Source: Falsiroseomonas tokyonensis
GTDB taxonomy: Bacteria > Pseudomonadota > Alphaproteobacteria > Acetobacterales > Acetobacteraceae
Direction of reading: 5' to 3'
Assembly: GCF_019024325.1 (NCBI RefSeq)
Contig: NZ_JAFNJS010000003.1
Span: 62,001-126,000 of the forward strand
DNA length: 64,000 bases
The notes below the pieces were generated by a model, which was not told the origin of the DNA, made no database searches, and was given only the letters and a program-made list of their open reading frames with translations. This document shows positions 17,509 to 26,600 of the stretch, one piece after another (position 1 is the first letter of the stretch; each line of letters begins with the position of its first letter). The translations under genes were made by a program, and so were the position numbers.

Positions 17509-18381
17509 ATGCCTACCAAGATCGAGAAGGACAGCCTCACCGGCAAGGATACCACTGGCCATGAGTGGGATGGGCTGCGCGAGCTGAACACGCCGCTGCC
17601 GAAGTGGTGGCTCTATACCTTCTATGCCTGCATCCTCTTTGCCGCTGTGTATGTCGTGGTCTATCCGGCCTTCCCCTTCCAGGGTGCCACCGGCATGACC
17701 GGCTGGATCGCACGCGAGGCGGTGGTGGACGATGTCCGCAACGCGCAGGCGCGGATGGCCCCGATGATGCAGCGCCTCCGCGAGGCAACGCCCCAGCAGA
17801 TTGCGCAAGACGCGGAACTGCGCGGCTTCGCCATTGCCGGCGGTCGCATTGCCTTCGCCAATAATTGTGCGGGCTGCCACGGTGCGGGCGGGCAGGGTGC
17901 CGTGGGTGGCTTTCCATCCCTGGTCGATGATGACTGGATCTGGGGCGGTCAGCACGACGCCATCCACACGACCATCACCCATGGAGTTCGTGCGGGTGAG
18001 AGCGACGCCGAGCGCACCAGCATGATGCCGCGCTTCCTGGCGGATGGCGTGCTGACCCTGCCGCAGGTGAACGACACAGCCGAGTACGTCCTCTCGCTCA
18101 GCGACCGGTCTACCGATGCCGCTGCGGCGCAACGCGGTGCCAATCTCTTCGCCGAGAATTGCGCGGCCTGCCATGGCGAGCGCGGCGAGGGGAACCGCGA
18201 TGTCGGCGCGCCCCTGCTGTCCGATCGCATCTGGCTCTATGGCGGCGACAAGGCGTCCATCGTGCGGAGCATCAGCTACAGCCGCGCCGGCGTGATGCCG
18301 GCATGGGGCGGCAGGCTGAACCCGGCGGTCATCAACATGCTGACCGTGTACGTGCACGCCCTGGGCGGCGGCGAGAACTGA
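17509..18381 (+). CDS. ccoP: Cytochrome c oxidase cbb3-type, subunit III (CcoP)
   Basis: 290 residues from the ATG at 17509, with GAGGAG at 17495-17500. Diheme c-type subunit. It has an N-terminal region HEWDGLRELNTPLPKWWLYT typical of CcoP, a membrane helix (FYACILFAAVYVVVYPAFPF), and two heme c sites, C120-AGC-H124 and C218-AAC-H222. ATYPICAL features were not seen; the length is normal. It takes electrons from soluble cytochrome c in the periplasm. ccoG starts 10 bases after the stop. Confidence 0.97.
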   Translation: MPTKIEKDSLTGKDTTGHEWDGLRELNTPLPKWWLYTFYACILFAAVYVVVYPAFPFQGATGMTGWIAREAVVDDVRNAQARMAPMMQRLREATPQQIAQDAELRGFAIAGGRIAFANNCAGCHGAGGQGAVGGFPSLVDDDWIWGGQHDAIHTTITHGVRAGESDAERTSMMPRFLADGVLTLPQVNDTAEYVLSLSDRSTDAAAAQRGANLFAENCAACHGERGEGNRDVGAPLLSDRIWLYGGDKASIVRSISYSRAGVMPAWGGRLNPAVINMLTVYVHALGGGEN

Positions 18382-18391
18382 AGTCAGGATC

Positions 18392-19894
18392 ATGAGCACC
18401 ATCCAGCCCAAGGACCGGCTGCTGCCGACGGGGGCCACGCCGCCGCCGGCACCGTCGCTCTATGCCGACCGCCCGAAGGTCTACCCCAAGGCGGTCAGCG
18501 GGCCGGTGCGCCGCGCGAAATGGGTGGTGCTGGCGCTGTGCCTAGCAGCCTACTATCTCGTGCCCTGGCTGCGCTGGGACCGCGGGCCGGGAACTGCGGA
18601 CCAGGCCGTTCTGGTCGATATCGCCAATGGGCGCCTGTTCTTCTTCTTTATTGAGATATGGCCGCAGGAGGTCTATTTCCTCACCGGCCTTCTGGTGCTG
18701 GGGGCCATCGGTCTCTTCGTCGCCACCAGCCTGTTCGGTCGCGTCTGGTGCGGCTTCACCTGCCCGCAGACGGTGTGGACCGATCTCTTCATGTGGGTTG
18801 AGCGGCAGATCCAGGGCGATCGCAACGAAAGGATGCGCCTGGACAAGGCCCCCTGGTCCGTTGCCAAGTTCCGCAAGAAGGCGCTGACGCACCTCGCCTG
18901 GCTGCTGATCGCGGCGGCGACCGGCGGTGCCTGGATCATGTACTTCAACGACGCGCCGACCGTGACGTGGGAGGTCCTGACCGGTCGCGCCTCGGTCGAA
19001 GTCTACTTCTTCTTCGCCCTCTTCTCCGGCACCACCTACCTGCTGGCCGGCTGGGCGCGTGAGCAGGTCTGCACCTACATGTGCCCCTGGCCGCGTTTCC
19101 AGGCGGCGATGCTGGACGAGAATTCGCTGGTCGTGACCTATCGCGACTGGCGTGGGGAGCCGCGCGGCAAGTCCAAGCAGGAAGGTGTCGGCGATTGCGT
19201 CGATTGCCGCGCCTGCGTCAATGTCTGCCCGACCGGGATCGACATCCGCGATGGGCAGCAGCTGGAATGCATCGGCTGCGGCCTCTGCATCGATGCCTGC
19301 GACGACATCATGACCCGGCTCGAGCGGCCCAAGGGCCTGGTTGCCTTCGAGACCTTGGCCAATCTTGCCGCCTCCACGGCGGCAGCGCAGCCGCTGCAGC
19401 CCGGCCCGGCGCGTCTCTCGGCCGGCATGGCGGCGCGGCGCGTGCCGCGCTTCATCCGGCCGCGCACCATTCTCTATGCGACCATGCTCGGTGCCGTGGC
19501 GGCGGTCATGCTGGGTGCCCTCCTGCTGCGGGAGACGGTGACGCTTTCGGTGCTGCGCGATCGCGCGCCGCTTTTCGTCACCCTCTCCGACGGGTCCGTC
19601 CGCAATGCCTATACGCTAAAGATTGCCGACAAGGGACGGGTCAGCACGACGCTGGTGCTCGAGATCAGCGGCCCGCAGGCGCTTCGCATGCAGGTTCAGG
19701 AGGGGGCCGTGATGGGCGAGAACCGCTTCGGCGTCACGACCCGCCCTGACGGCATCACGCAATGGCGGGTGCTGGTCACCCAGCCGGCCGGCCAGGCGGC
19801 CCGGGATTCAACAGACGTCGCCTTCCGGCTGAGCGATGCGCAGGGGCGGGTCGTCGCTTCGGCACACAGCGTCTTTCTGGGACCAAGGCCATGA
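18392..19894 (+). CDS. ccoG: cbb3 oxidase accessory protein CcoG (polyferredoxin)
   Basis: 500 residues. Membrane-bound iron-sulfur protein needed for cbb3 oxidase assembly, implicated in reducing copper for the CuB site. Several helices in the N-terminal half surround WCGFTCPQTVWTDLFMWVE. Two [4Fe-4S] ferredoxin motifs follow in DCVDCRACVNVCPTGIDIRD and ECIGCGLCIDACDDIM. A periplasmic Ig-like C-terminal domain (LSDGSVRNAYTLKIADKG) completes the family layout. The stop overlaps the ccoH start (ATGA). Confidence 0.95.
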   Translation: MSTIQPKDRLLPTGATPPPAPSLYADRPKVYPKAVSGPVRRAKWVVLALCLAAYYLVPWLRWDRGPGTADQAVLVDIANGRLFFFFIEIWPQEVYFLTGLLVLGAIGLFVATSLFGRVWCGFTCPQTVWTDLFMWVERQIQGDRNERMRLDKAPWSVAKFRKKALTHLAWLLIAAATGGAWIMYFNDAPTVTWEVLTGRASVEVYFFFALFSGTTYLLAGWAREQVCTYMCPWPRFQAAMLDENSLVVTYRDWRGEPRGKSKQEGVGDCVDCRACVNVCPTGIDIRDGQQLECIGCGLCIDACDDIMTRLERPKGLVAFETLANLAASTAAAQPLQPGPARLSAGMAARRVPRFIRPRTILYATMLGAVAAVMLGALLLRETVTLSVLRDRAPLFVTLSDGSVRNAYTLKIADKGRVSTTLVLEISGPQALRMQVQEGAVMGENRFGVTTRPDGITQWRVLVTQPAGQAARDSTDVAFRLSDAQGRVVASAHSVFLGPRP

Positions 19895-20370
19895 ACGAAG
19901 TTGCCGTGACGGTCGATCCTCGCCGCAGCCGCTGGATCCCCTGGGTCTTTGTCGGCGGCATGCTGCTGGTTGTCGTGGTGAATGGCGGGCTGATCTGGGC
20001 GGCACTCTCGACCTTCACCGGGGTGACCGTCGGCAAGTCCTACGATCGGGGGCGCACCTATAATCACGTGCTGCAGACCGCGGCGCGGCAGCAGGCGCTG
20101 GGCTGGCAGGCCGAGGTGACGCTGCGCGCCGGGACGCTCGTGGTCTCGGTGACGGACCGGCAAGGCCTGTCGGTCGACGGCGTGCTGGAAGGCCTTCTGC
20201 AGCGACCGCTGGAAGCCGTGCAGCAGCCACTCACCTTCCGCCAGACGCGCGGCGGCCAGTTCGAATCCAGCACCGGCGTGCTGCGCCCCGGCCAATGGGA
20301 GGCACGGCTTCTGCTGCATGGGCCGGGCGGCCAGACCTTCGACATCCGCCGGCGGGTGTTGGCGCCGTGA
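19891..20370 (+). CDS. ccoH: cbb3 oxidase assembly protein CcoH/FixH
   Basis: 159 residues from the ATG at 19891 overlapping the ccoG stop. One membrane helix (WVFVGGMLLVVVVNGGLIW) is followed by a periplasmic beta-rich domain with the FixH hallmark GKSYDRGRTYNHVLQTAARQ and GWQAEV. It assists assembly and stability of the cbb3 complex. It is followed directly by ccoI, whose GTG overlaps the stop as GTGA. Confidence 0.9.
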   Translation: MNEVAVTVDPRRSRWIPWVFVGGMLLVVVVNGGLIWAALSTFTGVTVGKSYDRGRTYNHVLQTAARQQALGWQAEVTLRAGTLVVSVTDRQGLSVDGVLEGLLQRPLEAVQQPLTFRQTRGGQFESSTGVLRPGQWEARLLLHGPGGQTFDIRRRVLAP

Positions 20371-22730
20371 CCATCGAAGCCGCCAGCCGGGAGCGTTTCC
20401 AGCCGGGCCAGATCGGCGTGTCCCGCTCGCACTGCGCGCATTGCGGCACAGCGCTGCTTCCCGGCCAGGGCGCCTTTTGCTGCACTGGCTGCAGCGGCGC
20501 CCATGCGCTGGTGCGCGGTCTCGGCCTGGATGCCTTCTATGGCCGGCAGGAGACCGCGGCCGGCAGCCTGCGCCCGCCCGAGGCGCCACCCTCCTTCGAC
20601 GCGACCTCGTTCGCTTGCGCCGGACCGAACGGCACGCAAAGCCTGGAGCTGATGGTCAGCGGGCTGACCTGCGGCGCCTGCATCTGGCTGGTCGAGCAGG
20701 CCCTGGCCGCCGAACCCGACGTGCTGCGCGCACGGGCCAGCCTAACGGCCCGCCGGCTGACCATCGTCTGGCGCGGCCCGGCGGAGTGTGCGCGGGACCT
20801 CGCCGCCTTGGTGGCGAAGCTCGGTTTTCGCGTCGCGCCCTGGTCGCCGGCCTGCCTGCGTGCCACGGAGGATGCGGAAGGCCAGGCCCTGCTGCGCGCG
20901 CTGGGGATCGCCGCCTTCGGCTCGATGAACGTGATGCTCGTCTCGGTCGCCGTCTGGGTCGGCGGCGACATGGGGGAGCAGACGCGGGCGCTGATGCATT
21001 GGCTCGCGGCGCTGATCGGCCTGCCGACCGTGCTGGTGGCCGGCATGCCCTTCTATCGCTCCGCCTGGCAGGCGGTTCGCGCGGGCCGCGCCAATATGGA
21101 TCTGGCCGTCTCACTCGGCGTCATCGCCACCACGGCGATGAGCCTCAGCGAAGCCATCCGGAACGGCCCCTATACCTGGTTCGACGGCGCCACCGCCCTG
21201 CTGGCCCTACTGCTCGCGGGACGGGTGCTGGATCGTGGTATGCGTCGCCGAGCGCGACAGGCGGTGGCGGAGCTGCTGGCGCTGCAGGATGGCACGGTCG
21301 AGCTCGTCTGCGCCGATGGCACGACGCGGGGTGTTCCGGCCGAGAGCGTCCGCGCCGGGGACCTGGTGCTGGTTGCCTCGGGCGATCGCCTGCGGCTGGA
21401 CGGCACGGCGTCGGCGGATGTCGTCCTCGACCTCGGCGCGACGACCGGTGAATCCGTGCCGCGTCACCTGGCAGCCGGCGAGATGCTCGCGGCCGGTTCC
21501 GTGAACATGGGCGCGCCGTTCCAGATGCGGGTTGCCGCGGCGGTGCGCGACGGGTCGCTGGCGGCGCTCGCCCGCTTGCTGGAGCGGGCGGAGCAGGGGC
21601 GCGGCCGCTTCGTCTCCATCGCCGATCGCGCCGCGCGCCTCTATGTGCCGGTTGTGCATGTGGTGGCGGCGGGGACCTTCCTGGGCTGGTGGCTGGGGGC
21701 GGGGGTCACCTGGCAGGAAGCCCTGGTGCCGGCCGTAGCCTCCCTGATCGTGACCTGCCCCTGCGGCCTCGCTATCGCGGTGCCGGCGGTGCAGGTGGCC
21801 GCGGTGGGCGCCCTGTTCCGGCGCGGCATCCTGGTGGCTTCGCCGACGGCGCTTGAACGGCTGGCGAGCGCCAACCATGCCGTGCTGGACAAGACCGGCA
21901 CCCTGACCGAGGGTCATCCGGACCTCATTGAGGATGCCTCGGTGCCGCCCGCGGCGCTATGCCTCGCCAGCTCCCTGGCCCGTGCCAGCCGCCACCCGCT
22001 GTCGCAAGCCCTGGTCCGCGCCTGTCCCGAGGCGCCGACCCTCGACGGAGTCGAGGAGGTGCCGGGCTGCGGCCTGCGGCATGGCGACATCCGGCTGGGG
22101 AGCGCGGCGTTCTGCGGCGTGGAGGAGACGCCGGATTCAGGCATGAGCCTGTATCTGCGGCAGCCGGGCCAGCAGTTGGTCGTCTTTCGCTTCCGCGACC
22201 GCCTCCGCAATGATGCAGGCCGCGTCGTCTCAGCGCTCCAGTCCCTCGGCCTGGAGACGGAGCTTCTCTCCGGCGACGCCATTTCGGCGGTCGAGGCGGC
22301 GGCCACGGCCACCGGCATCGGCCCCTGGCAGGCAAGGGCGACGCCGAGCGACAAGGCGGCGCGGATCGAGGCGCTGCGTGCCGCGGGTGCCAGGCCGCTG
22401 ATGATCGGCGACGGCATCAACGATGCGGCGGCCCTGGCCTTGGCGCATGTCTCGGCGAGCCCGGCGAATGGCACCGATATCGCCCAGGCGGCGTCGGATA
22501 TCGTGCTACGGGGCGATGGCCTGTCGGCCCTGCCCTATGCCATCCGCGTGGCCCGCCGCGCCCAACTGCTGGCGCAGCAGAACATCGGCTTCAGCCTGCT
22601 TTATAACGTGGTCGCAGTGCCCGCCGCGGTCTTCGGCTTCGTGACGCCGCTCATCGCGGCAGTGGTTATGGCGAGCAGCTCCATGATCGTCATCCTCAAC
22701 GCCCTGCGTGCCGGAAAGGAGGAGGCCTGA
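20367..22730 (+). CDS. ccoI: Copper-translocating P-type ATPase CcoI/FixI
   Basis: 787 residues from the GTG at 20367, which overlaps the ccoH stop. It supplies copper for cbb3 assembly by pumping Cu(I) across the inner membrane. There is an N-terminal Cys-rich metal region (SHCAHCGTALL, FCCTGCSGAH) and a heavy-metal-associated domain (VSGLTCGACIWLVEQ). The transmembrane copper site is CPCGLAI, the phosphorylation loop DKTGTLTEG has Asp508, and GDGINDAAALA is the hinge motif. The N-terminal zinc-finger-like extension is typical of FixI-type pumps and distinguishes it from CopA. Confidence 0.95.
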   Translation: MTIEAASRERFQPGQIGVSRSHCAHCGTALLPGQGAFCCTGCSGAHALVRGLGLDAFYGRQETAAGSLRPPEAPPSFDATSFACAGPNGTQSLELMVSGLTCGACIWLVEQALAAEPDVLRARASLTARRLTIVWRGPAECARDLAALVAKLGFRVAPWSPACLRATEDAEGQALLRALGIAAFGSMNVMLVSVAVWVGGDMGEQTRALMHWLAALIGLPTVLVAGMPFYRSAWQAVRAGRANMDLAVSLGVIATTAMSLSEAIRNGPYTWFDGATALLALLLAGRVLDRGMRRRARQAVAELLALQDGTVELVCADGTTRGVPAESVRAGDLVLVASGDRLRLDGTASADVVLDLGATTGESVPRHLAAGEMLAAGSVNMGAPFQMRVAAAVRDGSLAALARLLERAEQGRGRFVSIADRAARLYVPVVHVVAAGTFLGWWLGAGVTWQEALVPAVASLIVTCPCGLAIAVPAVQVAAVGALFRRGILVASPTALERLASANHAVLDKTGTLTEGHPDLIEDASVPPAALCLASSLARASRHPLSQALVRACPEAPTLDGVEEVPGCGLRHGDIRLGSAAFCGVEETPDSGMSLYLRQPGQQLVVFRFRDRLRNDAGRVVSALQSLGLETELLSGDAISAVEAAATATGIGPWQARATPSDKAARIEALRAAGARPLMIGDGINDAAALALAHVSASPANGTDIAQAASDIVLRGDGLSALPYAIRVARRAQLLAQQNIGFSLLYNVVAVPAAVFGFVTPLIAAVVMASSSMIVILNALRAGKEEA

Positions 22731-22891
22731 TGAATGCCCTGATCCTGCTGGTGCCGCTGGCCTTGGCGCTCGGCCTGCTTGGACTCGCGCTGTTTCTCTG
22801 GACCCTGCGCGCGCGCCAGTACGAAGACCTTGATGGCGCCGCCTCCCGCATCCTGTTTGACGATCTGCCCAGGAAGGATCTGCCGCAATGA
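22730..22891 (+). CDS. ccoS: cbb3 oxidase maturation protein CcoS
   Basis: 53 residues, ATG overlapping the ccoI stop as TGATG. One membrane helix (LILLVPLALALGLLGLALFL) is followed by the CcoS signature WTLRARQYEDLDGAASRILF. The small protein is required for insertion of cofactors into CcoN in studied species. Its own stop overlaps the start of the next small gene at 22888. Confidence 0.93.
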   Translation: MNALILLVPLALALGLLGLALFLWTLRARQYEDLDGAASRILFDDLPRKDLPQ

Positions 22892-23064
22892 TCTACTTCA
22901 TCGCCCTCTCGGCCATCATCTCCCTCATTGGCCTCGCCGCGGCCGCCGCCGCGCAGGAAACCAGCCTCGCCGTCTTCGGCCTGGCGCTGTTCGGCTTCGG
23001 CGTGCTGTTCGGCTTGCTGCAAGTGAAGTATCACTTCGATGCGCAGGATGCGGCCCGCCACTGA
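22888..23064 (+). CDS. Small two-helix membrane protein coupled to ccoS, unknown function
   Basis: 58 residues. The start is at 22888, overlapping the ccoS stop as ATGA. Two hydrophobic segments (IALSAIISLIGLAAAAAA and LAVFGLALFGFGVLFGLLQV) are separated by a short polar turn (QETS), with a charged tail (KYHFDAQDAARH). I do not recognise a family. Translational coupling at the end of the cco assembly gene block suggests a role with the oxidase, but this is inference. The reading frame is clean and its codon use matches its neighbours. Confidence 0.7.
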   Translation: MIYFIALSAIISLIGLAAAAAAQETSLAVFGLALFGFGVLFGLLQVKYHFDAQDAARH

Positions 23065-23072
23065 GCCGGGGC

Positions 23073-23528
23073 TCAGCCTGGGATGGGCGACATTTCCTGC
23101 TTCAGGCAGCGCAGGGCGAAGCTGCTGCGCGTGTGGCGTATGCCGGGCAGCCGGTACAGGCGGTCGCGCAGCAGGCGCTCATAGCCCAGCGTGCCGCCGA
23201 CGGCCGCCTTGATCATGTAGTCGTATTCGCCTGTCACCAGGTGGCATTCGAGGACCTCCGGAATGGCCTGCACCGCTTCCTCGAAGCGGCGCAGGCTGTC
23301 CTCGTCGTGCCGTTCCATCATCACCTCGATGAAGACCGTATCCGGCAGGCCGAGCGCGGCCTGGTCGAGGATGGCGGCATAGCCCTTGATGACGCCTGCC
23401 TGCTCCAGCCGCCGAACCCGGGTCCAGCAGGGGGAGGCTGAGAGCCCGACTTCCTCGGCCAGTTCCGCATTGGTCAGCCTGCCCTTGCGGGCCAGGGCCC
23501 GGAGGATCCGTTTGTCGATCGCGTCCAT
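23073..23528 (-). CDS. Lrp/AsnC family transcriptional regulator
   Basis: 151 residues from the ATG at 23528. It has an N-terminal winged helix-turn-helix (DAIDKRILRALARKGRLTNA, ELAEEVGLSASPCWTRVRRL) and a C-terminal RAM domain (EVLECHLVTGEYDYMIKAAV) for amino-acid effector binding. It is divergent from the indolepyruvate oxidoreductase gene, 111 bases away, the normal arrangement for a local Lrp-type activator of an amino-acid catabolic gene. An inverted repeat and a candidate operator core lie in that gap. Confidence 0.92.
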   Translation of the reverse strand: MDAIDKRILRALARKGRLTNAELAEEVGLSASPCWTRVRRLEQAGVIKGYAAILDQAALGLPDTVFIEVMMERHDEDSLRRFEEAVQAIPEVLECHLVTGEYDYMIKAAVGGTLGYERLLRDRLYRLPGIRHTRSSFALRCLKQEMSPIPG

Positions 23529-23557
23529 GCCGGAAGTTTCTGCCGTTTCTTCGGCGC

Positions 23558-23591
23558 TGCACAATAGAATTCGGAAAAGCTCCCTTGTGCA
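23558..23591. promoter_or_regulatory. Inverted repeat in the Lrp / indolepyruvate oxidoreductase gap
   Basis: Perfect 7-base arms TGCACAA (23558-23564) and TTGTGCA (23585-23591) flank a 20-base AT-richer spacer containing AGAATTCGGAAAA. The centre-to-centre distance is 27 bases. Its position between divergent genes fits an operator for the adjacent Lrp/AsnC regulator. Lrp proteins often bind paired, spaced sites. Confidence 0.45.
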
Positions 23592-23639
23592 TCCGGGCCA
23601 TCCTTTCCAAGGTCTGGAACCTGCAGCGGGAGAGTGCGC

Positions 23640-26600
23640 ATGGGCAGCCTGCAACGCCCTGAAGCCAGCCTCGAGGATCGGTGGAACCTGGCCGGGGAGC
23701 CGGTGGTGCTCACCGGCATCCAGGCGCTGGTGCGCCTGCCGCTGCTGCGCAGGCAGATCGACCAGGCGATGGGATGGAACACGGCTGGCTTCATCAGCGG
23801 CTACCGTGGCTCGCCCTTGGGGGGCTACGACCTTGAGCTGGGGCGACAGGCGAAGCGGCTGAAGGAGGCCGATGTCGTCTTCCAGCCGGGGCTTAACGAG
23901 GACCTGGCGGCCACCGCCGTCTGGGGCACCCAGCAGGTCGGCCTCTCGCCCGGAGCCCGGCACGACGGTGTCTTCGGCATCTGGTACGGCAAGGGGCCGG
24001 GACTGGACCGCAGCGGCGATGTGATGCGCCATGCCAATTCGGCCGGCACCGCGCCGCGGGGCGGCGTGCTGGCGCTGTCGGGGGATGATCCCTCGGCCAA
24101 ATCCTCCACCGTCACCTCGGGCTGCGAATTCAGCTTCCAGGACCTGGAGATCCCGCTGCTCGACCCGGGCGAGGTGGCGGAGGTGCTGGAATTCGGCCTG
24201 AAGGGCATCGCGCTGTCCCGCTTCGCCGGAACCTGGACCGGCCTGAAATGCGTGGCGGAGACGATGGATGCCAGCCAGACGCTGCGCATCGACATCGCCC
24301 GCTACGCCACGCAGCTGCCCGAAGGGGTGGTGCTGCCGCCCGATGGCCTCGGCATCCGTTTGCCCGATGCGGCCCTGGCGCAGGAACGGCGGCTGCGCAT
24401 GCACAAGCTGCCGGCGGCGATCGCCTTCGCCCGCGCCAATGGCATCGATCGGATGGTGCTGGACAGCCCACAGGCGCGGCTCGGCATCGCGGTGCGCGGC
24501 AAGGCCTTTGCCACGCTTCGGCAGGTGCTCGCGGAATGCGGCATCGCGCCGGAGATGGCGCGGCGGCACGGGCTGCGGCTGTGGAAGGTCGGGCTGGCCT
24601 GGCCTTTGGATGCGGAGGCTGCGCGCGGCTTCGCCCAGGGGCTGGAAGAGATCCTCGTCATCGAGGATCGGCGCGCGTTTCTGGAGACCCAGCTGCGCGA
24701 CGCGCTCTATGGCACTCCGAACCCGCCACGAATCCTGGGCAAGCGCGACGCCTACGGTGCACCGCTGCTGTCCGAGCTGGCCGAGCTGGACGGCGCGCAG
24801 ATCCTGCGGGCCCTGGCGCCGCTGCTACCTGAGGCGCTGCGGACCGAGGCGATGGCCGCCCGGCTGCGGGAATTGCAGCAGCTCGAAGGCCTGGCCGCCG
24901 AACCGCTTTCCGTCCGCGACCCCTTTTTCTGCCCCGGATGCCCACACAATACTTCGACGCGCGTGCCGGAGGGGTCGCAGGCCCTGGCCGGAATCGGCTG
25001 CCACTGGCTCGTCACCAAGATGCCGGAGCGGGAGAGCCTGCCCTTCACCCAGATGGGCGGGGAGGGGGTGCCCTGGCTGGGCCAGATGGCCTTCACCGAC
25101 ACGCCGCATATCTTCGCCAATATCGGCGATGGCACCTGGGCCCATTCCGGCAGCCTGGCCCTACGCGCGGCGGTCGCCGCCAGGGCCAACATCACCTTCA
25201 AGGTGCTGGTGAATTCGGCCGTCGCCATGACCGGCGGCCAGCATGTGGAGGGCGAGGTCACCGTCCCCCGCATCGCCGCCCAGCTGCGCGCGGAGGGTGT
25301 CGAGCGCATCGAGATCGTGGCGGATGACCCGGACCGGCACCGCGGCGACCCGATGCTTCCGCCGGGCATCGGCTTCCATCATCGCAGCGAGCTGGATGCG
25401 GTGCAGCGCAGCCTGCGCGAGACCTCCGGCGTGACAGGGCTGATCTACGACCAGGAATGCGCGACGGAACGACGCCGCAAGCGCAAGCGCGGCACGGCCG
25501 CGAAGGCCGAGCGCCGCGCGATGATCAATCCGCGCGTCTGCGAGGATTGCGGCGAGTGTTCGCGGGTTTCCAACTGCATCGCGGTGGAGCCGATCGCCAC
25601 GCCCTGGGGCCGCAAGCGGCGCATAGACCAATCTGCCTGCAACCAGGACCTCTCCTGCGTCGAGGCCTTCTGTCCATCCTTCGTCACCCTCCTCGGTGCG
25701 GAGCCGGCGCGGCCGAAGCCTCTGGAGGTGAAGGACATCACCCTGGCGGATCCTGCCCTGCCGGAATTGCGGGATGGTGCCGCCTGGAACGTGCTCGTGG
25801 CCGGCGTCGGCGGGCAGGGGGTGACGGCGCTCGGCGCCATCCTGGCCATGGCCGCGCATCTGGACGGCCGACCGTCCCGTTCGGTCGATACGCTGGGCTT
25901 TGCGCAGAAGGGCGGCGGCGTCTTTGTGCAGCTGCGCATCGGGCGGGTCGGGGCGACGGAGGAGAGCATTCCGGCGCCCCGCATCGGCGCCGGCCAGGCG
26001 GATCTCCTGCTGGCCTCGGACATGGTGGTGGCGCATGGCCGCAGCGCACGACCCATGCTGGGGCCGGGCCGAACCGCCGCCGTGGTGAATGCGGAGCTCT
26101 CGCCTACGGCGCAATTCGTCCGCGACACCGCCACCCGCTATGCGCCGGAGGCGATGCTGGGCAACCTCGCCGAGGTCTGCCGCGACCTTACGGCGGTAGA
26201 TGCGGTCTCCGAGGTCGTGGCGGAACTCGGCGATGCCATCTTCCTGAACATCTGGCTGATGGGCCTGGCCTTCCAGCGCGGCCTGCTGCCAATCAGCGCC
26301 GAGGCCCTGCGGCAGGCCATCACGCTCAATGGCGCGCAGGTGGAGCGGAACCTCGCCGCCTTTGCGCTGGGCCGGCAGGCCGCCGCGGAAGGGCGCCGGG
26401 CCGTGCCACGCCAGGTGGAAAGCCTGGAGGCCCTGGTGGAGCGCTGCGCAGCGGACCTCCGGGCCTACCAGAACGCGCGCTATGCGCAGCGCTATCTGGA
26501 ATTCGTGGCGAAGGTGCAGTCCGCCGAGCAGGCGGCGGTGCCCGGCGCGCAGCGCCTCGGCCGGGCCGCTGCCACGCAGATGCATCGCCTGATGGCCTTC

